A stretch of DNA of 64,000 bases from an uncultured Christensenella sp. (GTDB taxonomy: Bacteria > Bacillota > Clostridia > Christensenellales > CAG-917). Under the pieces are notes generated by a model. It searched no databases. It was not told the DNA's origin and worked only from the letters and a program-made list of their open reading frames with translations. Both the position numbers and the translations under genes were made by a program. The DNA is taken from positions 62,001 to 126,000 of the forward strand of contig CAJTNO010000004.1 of assembly GCA_910577815.1 (NCBI GenBank), given 5' to 3'. Below, one piece after another: positions 8,705 through 17,700 of the stretch. Position 1 is the first letter of the stretch. Each line of letters starts with the position of its first letter.

Positions 8705-11700
8705 TTATTTGCCGCCCTTGCCCGAATTGTTACCGCTTGTAGGCTTATTGGCGGACGGCGTGTTCGCTTTCGGCTGATAGCGCGTTACCGTGTCGCGTAT
8801 CGCTTTGATGACCGTACACTCATAGTAGTTGTCCGATTTTTCGGGACGGTACAAGCCGCTCGTTGCGAAGATACGCAACATCTGTTCCTTGTCGCCGTTG
8901 CAGTAAAACGCAAGTTTATTCATAAGGCTCATATCCGAGCGGCTATGGTCGCCCTTGATGTCCTGTCCGTCGTACAATGCTTTGAAAATGTTTCCGTCCT
9001 TACCTTTTTCGGCGCGTTCGACGACTTCTCTATCGCTCAAACGCGACAGTCCCTCTACGCCCAAGCCTTGTCCCTCAAGCGCCGTTCTCTTGGCACACTT
9101 GCTTTCGATAATGTTTTTCATATGCAGCTCGTCAAAGCTCTTTAATTCCGTGCCGCCGTAATTGTCGCCCGTCATAGCGATAAAATGCGCGCCGCGATAA
9201 AACTCCATTTCGCCATCTTCTGAGAAGGTACGCACGTCCATACCCTGCGTTTTACCGAAGAAATGCAAGCCTTTTCCGCTTACCGATTTTTCGCAATACA
9301 TACCGTCTGCCGTGTTAAAGACTTTATGGGCAAACTCCGAAAAATCGCCGTTTTCCGTAATACAGTCGTCAAGGTCGATACAAGCGATACCGTCTTTACC
9401 GTCAAGCGCGTAGGCAAGCGCAACGCCGCCGTGATACTTCGCGTATTCTCTCGCTTCGTCAAAGGTCGCCCAAGTAGTCGGATCGTCGCTCTTTGCCATT
9501 TTGCCCGTATGAATATCGATAAGGAATTTATCGAGCCGCCCTTTTTCTTCGTTCGGCTTCGTGCGAACAATTACCCAATTCGGCTTATTTTTCATCTCGT
9601 CGGGTACGCTCTCGATAAGCCGCTTTTCTACCGCCATAAACTTTTCCGACTTGCTCTCGCTCGGCTTGCTGTACACCGTATAATCGTCGGCGGTTTTGCC
9701 TTTGACTTGCGCGATATAATCTTCGGGATTCATTTCGATTTTCTGTTCGCTCTCGTTTTCCGCTTGCTTGTTGTGAAGTGTTACGACAAAGTTTTCGGGC
9801 AAGCTCACGCGAATCGTGCCTTTTTCTTCGTTTGCGCGTAGCAATTTGTTAGGTATGTAGTAACAGTACCCGTCGTACTCGCCCTGCGGCATACGGAACA
9901 TAGTGCGCTCGCCGTATTCGGCGATTTTCGCCTTTTCGGCCACCAAAACGTAACGCCAACCGTCGTTGTCGGTCGGTGCGCTCGCCGCCGCTTGCTCGGC
10001 TTTTCTTTCGGTCTTATAATCGCTTGCTTCCGTTCCGTCCATACGCTTGAATACTTGATAAGCCGACAGTTCGACTTCGTTTTCTCCGTTCTTGTCCTTT
10101 GCTTTGAATTTGAAGTCGTCGGGTACGTTTATCTTGACGCGCTCGCCCTCGCTGTCCTCGTCCTCTTTCACAAAGGCGTTAGGAACGTAAAATGCGTACC
10201 CTGCAATCTCCGTGAATTTCGGCATAACAAACAGCGTTCTCTTTTCGTACTCGCCGCGAATCGCTTCGCGCGGTACGCTAATGGTCGTCCACTGCTTATC
10301 GTTTTCGTCCGTTTTGCGAACGTAGTCTTTGTCGAGCGTTCCGTGTACGAGATTCTTAAATTCGGTCGCGCTCAACTGCTTTTCTTCGTCGTCTTTATGT
10401 ATTAAAACGACTTCGTTTTCTTTCAGCCTTATGGTGTATGCAATCTCGCGCGAATCGCTCTGCAAATCGGCTATCTGAGTGGCTTTTTTGATACGGTCGT
10501 TAAAGATGTTGTAAACGTAGCCGTTGTATTCGCCGCTCGTCGGCATACGCATATAGCTTGCCTTGTCGTATGTACGGATTACCGCGTCTTGCGATACCGT
10601 TACTTCTATCCATTTCGGTTTTTCGTTTTCGGGCATTTTATTCCACTCCTTGTTTTCGTAAATTTTTGGGTTGTCCCCGTAGGTTTCCGCTCGGTCGCGT
10701 TCCGCCGCTTCGAGCGACTTAAAATAATAGCTCTGCGCCCACGTTCCGTCTGATGTGTCGTAACGCGGCGCGACTACAAAGTCGTTTACGGTCTGACGAT
10801 AAACAATTGCGATATTCCGCTCGTCCTTGTCTTTCGTAATGCTTACGACATTGTAGCCGCCCTTTGTTTTATTCAAGAACTTACCCTGCAAAGATTTGGC
10901 GGTGTTTGCTTTTTTGATTTCGTCGCTTCTTCTGTCAAGTTCTTCGGGTGTTACATACACAAGCACATAATCTCTCGGCACGTCGGTTGCGGTGTTCACT
11001 TTTGCAATAAGCGCGTCGATTTCCTTTTCGGTATCGAACGAACGCTTAAACAGCGTTCCGATCTCGCCCGTGTTTGCGTCCACATAAACAGGCATATATT
11101 CGGTTTTGCCGTTCACGGTATCTATCTTTACGGTATAGTATTCTTCGTGCTTATTTCCGTACAAAAGCTCTCTCTGCTTACGGCGCATACGGTCTATAAA
11201 TCCGTCCAAAATAGCGCGGTGGGTATTCGACGCAAACTGATAACGATGTCCCTCGTTCTCGGTTATTTCAAACGCGTCCGCCCACTTTTTATTGTCGGGA
11301 GAAAAACGCCCATCGTCGCTAAAATACTGCACCGTGTTCGCAAGCACATAGTTGATTTCGCCCATACCGTATTTGTCGATAAGCGCGTTCTCGAAGCCTT
11401 TACCCAAACGCATACCGTCATAGTTTTCCGATATTGCTTTGTCAATGGCGTTTTTACACTCGGTATGCAAATTCAGAGCATTGATGTATTCGTTGTGCCG
11501 AGCTTCGACCACGTTATGCACGGCGGTCTGCATACTGTCTATCGCCGTATCTTTGTTTTTGAGTTCGTCTACCGTAATGTCCCTATCAGTTTTCAAGAAG
11601 AAAACATTGTACTTGTCTTTGATTTCGTCTGACAAATAACTTACGGCCGCGGCGACAATGTAACTATCCGCTTTTTCTTTAATTTCGTATAATGTGTCGT

Positions 11701-14700
11701 AACTCAAACTCGGCAAGTAATAGTACGCAGTATTGCTTGTATCCTTGCCGTAGTAGTACGGCTTTTCCAAGTCGATATTGTTATCTACCGCTTTCGATTC
11801 CAAGTACGGCGCAAGCGTTTCTTCCGCAAAGTTGTCGTACCACTCGTCGTATTCGCCCTCGTCGCTCTTATTGAAAAAGCTGTTTTCAAAGTCGGGTTTC
11901 AAGTCGTTTACAATGTCGGGTATCTGGTCTTTGTCGAAGCCTTCCGTTTTGCCGTTCAGCCAAACGATTTGTTCAAGCCGCTCGTCGATTTCGTCGTGCA
12001 ACTTTTTCTCATCCGCAATCTCTTGTGCATACTTGCTTATTTCTTCGTCGGGTATAAACTTGGCAAGGTCGTCGCGCACGTTATGAAGTTCCCAACCGTA
12101 TTCGCCGAGCGGTATGCCGCTGAATCTTACCGTATAATCTTCGAGCAAGTCTTTTACATAAGGTTTTACTTCTTCCGTATCGGCTTGCCCTATTTCGTCC
12201 AAATATCTTTTGAGTGCTGTGCGTTCCTCAAAATTATTGTCCGAAAGTCCATCCACGAATCGAGCGTCGAAGTAGCTCATTTCTTCGTTTATTTCTTTGC
12301 TTGCCGACTGACTAAACAGCAGTCTTGCGGTCAAATACGCACTGCCCTTGTCCGACGCAATAAACTCGTTCCAATCGGGCTTTTCTATGCCGAAAAGGTT
12401 TCCGCCCCGTTCTACTTCGTCTGTGGTCGTAACCTTTTTATCTGTGTCGTCGCCTTTGAGTGCGACTACGGGAAGTCCAAGACCTACAAGCAGTTTTGCC
12501 ATACGCTTACGAAGCGGAAGCATACCGTCCCAAGTGTAACCTGCATCGTGCATATCGTCTTGACTAATGGTATAATCAGGCAGCACCGTCACTTGCATAG
12601 CGGCAATCTTGTCTTCGTTATCTATAAATATGTCCTCCTTTATTTCTTCTGTCGGCTCTATAATGACCGCCTTGTGTCCGTTGTCATAAATACCGCTCAC
12701 AACTTTATCAAACGTAGCAATATCTACCGACAACACTTTTTGTTCGTCGCCCGAAAGCGTATCCGTGATTAGCGGAAGTTCGTACCTTTCGGCAAGCTCT
12801 ACCGCACGTTCGCCGTAAATCTCATAGGCGTTGCCATTACCGATAAACACATACTCATCGGCGTTCTCGCTTTGCTTTTTGCAATACAGTTTCGCATTAC
12901 TCTCGCCGAGCGTTCTGCGCGACTTTTTCCTGTGCGCGGCCTGAACGACCTTTCGTTCGGGCAATTTCATAGCCGCTTCTTCGTCTGAATTGACTACGAT
13001 GTTTTCTTCTTCCTTGCTCTCGTCCATTATGACTTCTTCGCGCTTATTTATATCGAGTTCGGCGTTCAGTTCCGCTTGCTCTTTAATTAGTTCGGCAAGT
13101 CTTTCAGCGTGTTCAAACGGCTTTTTAATTTCTTCTTCCGCAACTTCCAAATCGTGTTTGAGTTGGTTAAGCCTATTTTCGGCGCGTTCTTCTTTTGACG
13201 GGAATTCCTTACAAAAATTATCCAAGCGCGTAATCAGACCGCTTGCGCTCTCGCCGATGTTCATACTGTATTTGCCTACTCCCGTAAGAGATACCGAACG
13301 TTCGCCAGCTAAAAACACCATAGGTTCAAGGCTTATTTTCAAGCCTGCAAACTCCGCAACGACCGTATCGGTCTTGTTTGAGTGTAGTGCGTTCAGTAAA
13401 GCCAAGCCGCCCTCTTTTCGGTCGGTATAGACTTTACCCATAACGCTTATGGAAAACTGTTCGGGGTTTGTGCTGTACTTTGCTTTGACCGTCGCAATAT
13501 CTTCGCGCAGACGTGTCAAGTACAGAGTTTGCCGCTGTATATCTTCGGGCAAGCTCTTTCGTGCTTTGTCTTGCAATGCGTACAAATTCTTCTTGAATTG
13601 GCCCTCTAATACGCGCAGTCGCGCAACCTCCGTATCCACCTCCATCTTCTGTTTTATCTTCGGGTTAGCGGCGGTTATTGCCTTTATCTCGGCATAAGTC
13701 AAGGTCGTTTCGTCTATGTCGTCCGCTTCGCGCACCGTCAAGTCGCCTCTGTCTATCTGCGATATAAACCGTTGCTTGTTCTCCAAAATTTGATAAGAGT
13801 AACTGTCGAACGTGCGCTCTTTGACATAGGTAAATATCTTGATTTGCTTGTTCGTATTGCCTTGACGAATAATGCGCCCTTCGCGCTGTTGCATATCGCT
13901 CGGACGATAAGGCGTATCAAGATGGTGTAACGCTATAAGCCGCTCTTGCACGTTAGTTCCTGCACCGCACTTCTCGGTCGAACCTATAAGCACTCTGACC
14001 GTTCCTGCGTTTACCTTGTCGAACAACGCTTGTTTTTGCAAATCGCTGTTCGCGTCGTGTATGAACGCCACTTGTTCGAGCGGGATTCCGCGCTGTACGA
14101 GCTTATACTTCAAATCGTTGTACACATCGAAGTCCTCGCCGTACACATAGTCCTCAAACGCTTTCTTCGGAGTTGACAAGTCGCAAAAGACGATTTGCGT
14201 AGCTTTCGTATCGTGCGTATCGTTCCATATCTCTGCGATATTGTCGGCGCACACATTGAGTTTACTTCCGTCCTCGTCTGCCGCGCTTCTTTCATAGCAG
14301 CGCGGATCAAGCGCAAGTTTTTTACCGTCGCTCGTTATCTTTAACAAATTGTCGATTTCGGGCGGTATCTTATCTCGGCTTATCTTTTCCGCGCGTTCGG
14401 CTATCTCGTCCGCAAGTTCCAATACCGCGTCGCTCGGTTTTAGATTTACTACCTTTCTCTCCGCGTCGGGCACGTCGAGCTTAACCATATCGCTCGTCTG
14501 CACGTCCGCAAAACTACGGTACATAGTCAAGAGTTCGGGCAAGTTCGTAAACTTACTAAACCGTGTTCGCGGTTTATACCCTTGCCCCGAAGGTGTCATT
14601 TCAAGGCTCGTTACCGTTTCGCCGAAGTCTGCCGCCCAACCGTCAAAGTACGTTATACCGAGTTCTTGCAAAGTCTGCTGTTGCAAGTACGACTGCATCG

Positions 14701-17700
14701 TATACATTTCCGTCATACTGTTCGATATGGGCGTTCCCGTAGCGAACACAACGCCTTTATCGCCGCCGTGCAATTCGTTGACGTACTCGCACTTTAATTC
14801 CAAATCGCTCGCTCTTTGGCTCGCCGCCGTAGATATGCCCGATACGTTGTTCATCTTGGTATAAAGGAATTTGTTTTTATAGTAGTGCGCTTCGTCTATA
14901 AACAAGTAGTCTACGCCCAAATCCTCAAAGATAAGCACATTATCTTTTTTACTGTCGTCAGTCAGCTTTTTAAGCGCGGCTTCTCGGCTTTTCTTAATTC
15001 TCTCCAAGTTCTTGACTGCGCCACTTCTACCGCCGTGAGCTTCGCTTGCCGCTTTTACCGTTTCTTCGATACGCGCGATTTCTTCGTTTATCTTTGCTAT
15101 TTGTCTGTCCGGCGAAATAGGTATTTTCGCAAAGCTCGACTGCGCGATAATCACGGCATCCCAATCCCCCATTGCCACCTTGCTCACAAACTTTTGGCGG
15201 TTGTCCTTGTCCAAATCGCTCTTGTTTGCTATAAGAAGTTTCGCGTTCGGGTAGAGCGTTCTAAACTCGTTTGCCCATTGCTGTACCAAATGATTCGGCA
15301 CGGCAATCATAGGCTTTTTCGCAAGTCCGTACTGACGAAGTTTCATTATCGCCGCACAAATCGTAAAGGTCTTACCGCTACCGACAACGTGGTGCAACAG
15401 AGTATTACCGCTCGTTATGATTCGTTGTACAGCGTTTTTTTGATGCGGTTTCAACTCAATGGCGGGATTCATTTCGGGAAAGCGTAAATAACTTCCGTCA
15501 TAGGACGGTAGTTTTATGCGGTTGAATTTCGCATTGTACGTTCTCTCCAAGTCCTCACGTCGTTCGGGATCGTTGTATATCCAATTCTTAAACGCTTCCC
15601 TTATGGCGTTTTGTTTTTCACGCGCGGCAATCGTTTCGGCTTTGTTCAGCTCATAGCGCGTCGTACTTCCGTCCTTTATGGGATCGAATACGCTTGTCGC
15701 TCTTAAATTCAAGCAGTCTTCTATGAGCTTGTAGGCGTTCACGCGATCCGTACCGTAAACCTTGTTCACGTTCATATACGACTGACCGTGCATATAAAAG
15801 GAAGTGTCCACGCGCCAACTCGAATCGTGGGGGTTGTAGAATAGTCGCACTCCGTCCGTATAGCGCGGCGGTAAATCCAACAGCTCGTATATGAATTGCT
15901 TATAATACTTTTCGTCCACCCAACTCGCGCCGAGCCGTACCGCTATGTCCGACGCTTTTATTTGTTCGGGCTGTACAGCTTTCAACGCTTGCACATTCTT
16001 TTCGTAACCGCCATCGGGATAGACTTCCGCGTACTTTTCGGCCGTTGCAAGTTTGTCTACTACTTTGCCCGATAAATATTCTTCGGCTGTTTCAAAACCC
16101 GTGTATTTATCGTCGGGGTTGACTTCATAAGGATTGCGGAATACCGCGTCGCCAAGTTCGGCAAGAACGGTATCATAGTCTTTTTTCGTTATTTCTTCGA
16201 TATACGATATGTCCACATTGCCGCGTTCGTTTTTGCAAATCTGCAAGGCTTCAAAGCAGTCGTCCGTGCTTGTTGCCGCTACATACGGTCTTATCGTGCG
16301 CTTGCTGAATATGTCCGCTTTCGTTGCCGTTTTCTTATCGTCCGACAAGTTCTCGCAAGCAAACAATAACGCGCTGTCCCCGTCGTCTTTGAAAAGGCGC
16401 GTATTCGTCTGACCGTTTATGATTCCATAACGGCGCACAAACTTATCGTAATTCGCGTTAAGAGTTCTTTGTTCGGATTTGAGTTTTTCGTCCGAACATC
16501 CCTCCGTTTGTATGTCCAAAATGTAACGAAGCTCGTCGCGCAGTTCTATCATTGCGCATATTCGGTCATAGGCATCCGCAGGGCGCGTCGGGATTTGTTG
16601 CTCTACCATACTCTCGCCCACACGCATATATAATTTACCGTTTTGCGCCTTGTAGCATAGCGGCTTTACATTGTAGTCCACTGCCGCGCTTTCTTCTGCC
16701 GCGCTCTCACTGTATTCGGGGTTTACATAAAAGTTTGCGGGCAAGCGGTTCACGGCATCGCCAAGCGCGTCCGCAAGGTTGCGCCCGTCTGGTTTGACGG
16801 TTAAATCAAATGCGCCGTACATACCGTGTTCCATAGAGAACTCGCCAAGTACCATTTCGGGACGCTTTACAAAGTAGTTATTTATCTCATATCCTTCGTC
16901 TGTCTTACCCGTTGCAAGCCACTCGGTATTCTCCGTGTCTACGTACGCTTGCTTTTCGCGCTTTTTGAAAAACAGTATGTCCGCTACAACTTGCGTTCCC
17001 GCCGTTTGCGTAAATGCGTTATTCGGGAGCCGTATTGCGCCGAGAAGTTCGGCGCGTTCGGCAAGGTATTTCCTCACGGTTGGGTTGATTTTGTCCATCG
17101 TGCCGCTACTCGTGATAACCGCCATAACCCCGTTCGACTTTAACTTGTCAATGCTCTTTGCCAAGAAGTAGTCGTGAATATAGAAGTTCTGCCGCGCGTA
17201 CTCGCTATCGAAAACGGTGTACGCACCGAACGGCACATTACCAACTACAACATCAAAGTGGTTGTTCGGGAATGTCGTTTGTTCAAAGCCTTTGATTTGT
17301 ACGTTTGCTTTCGGGTAGAGCTTCTGTGCAAGCTTGCCCGTGATATTGTCAAGTTCCACACCGTAAAGCCGCGCGTTCTCTTGTAGTTCTTTCGGCATAT
17401 AGCCGAAGAAGTTTCCCGTTCCCATAGCTGGCTCTAATATGCGGTTATTGCCCTTAACACCAAATCGCGACAACGCCTTGTATATTCCGTCGATAACCGT
17501 CTTACTTGTGTAGTGAGCGTTTAAAACACTACTCTTTGCTTTTTCGTAATCTTCGGAATCGAGTGTCGATATGAGTTCAGAGTATTCGCTTCGCCACTTT
17601 TCGTCGTGTTCGTCAAAGGCTTTCGCCAAGCCACCCCATCCAACGTATTTAGCAAGTGTCTTTTGCTCGTCGCGTGTAGGCTCACGTTTCTCAAAGTCAA

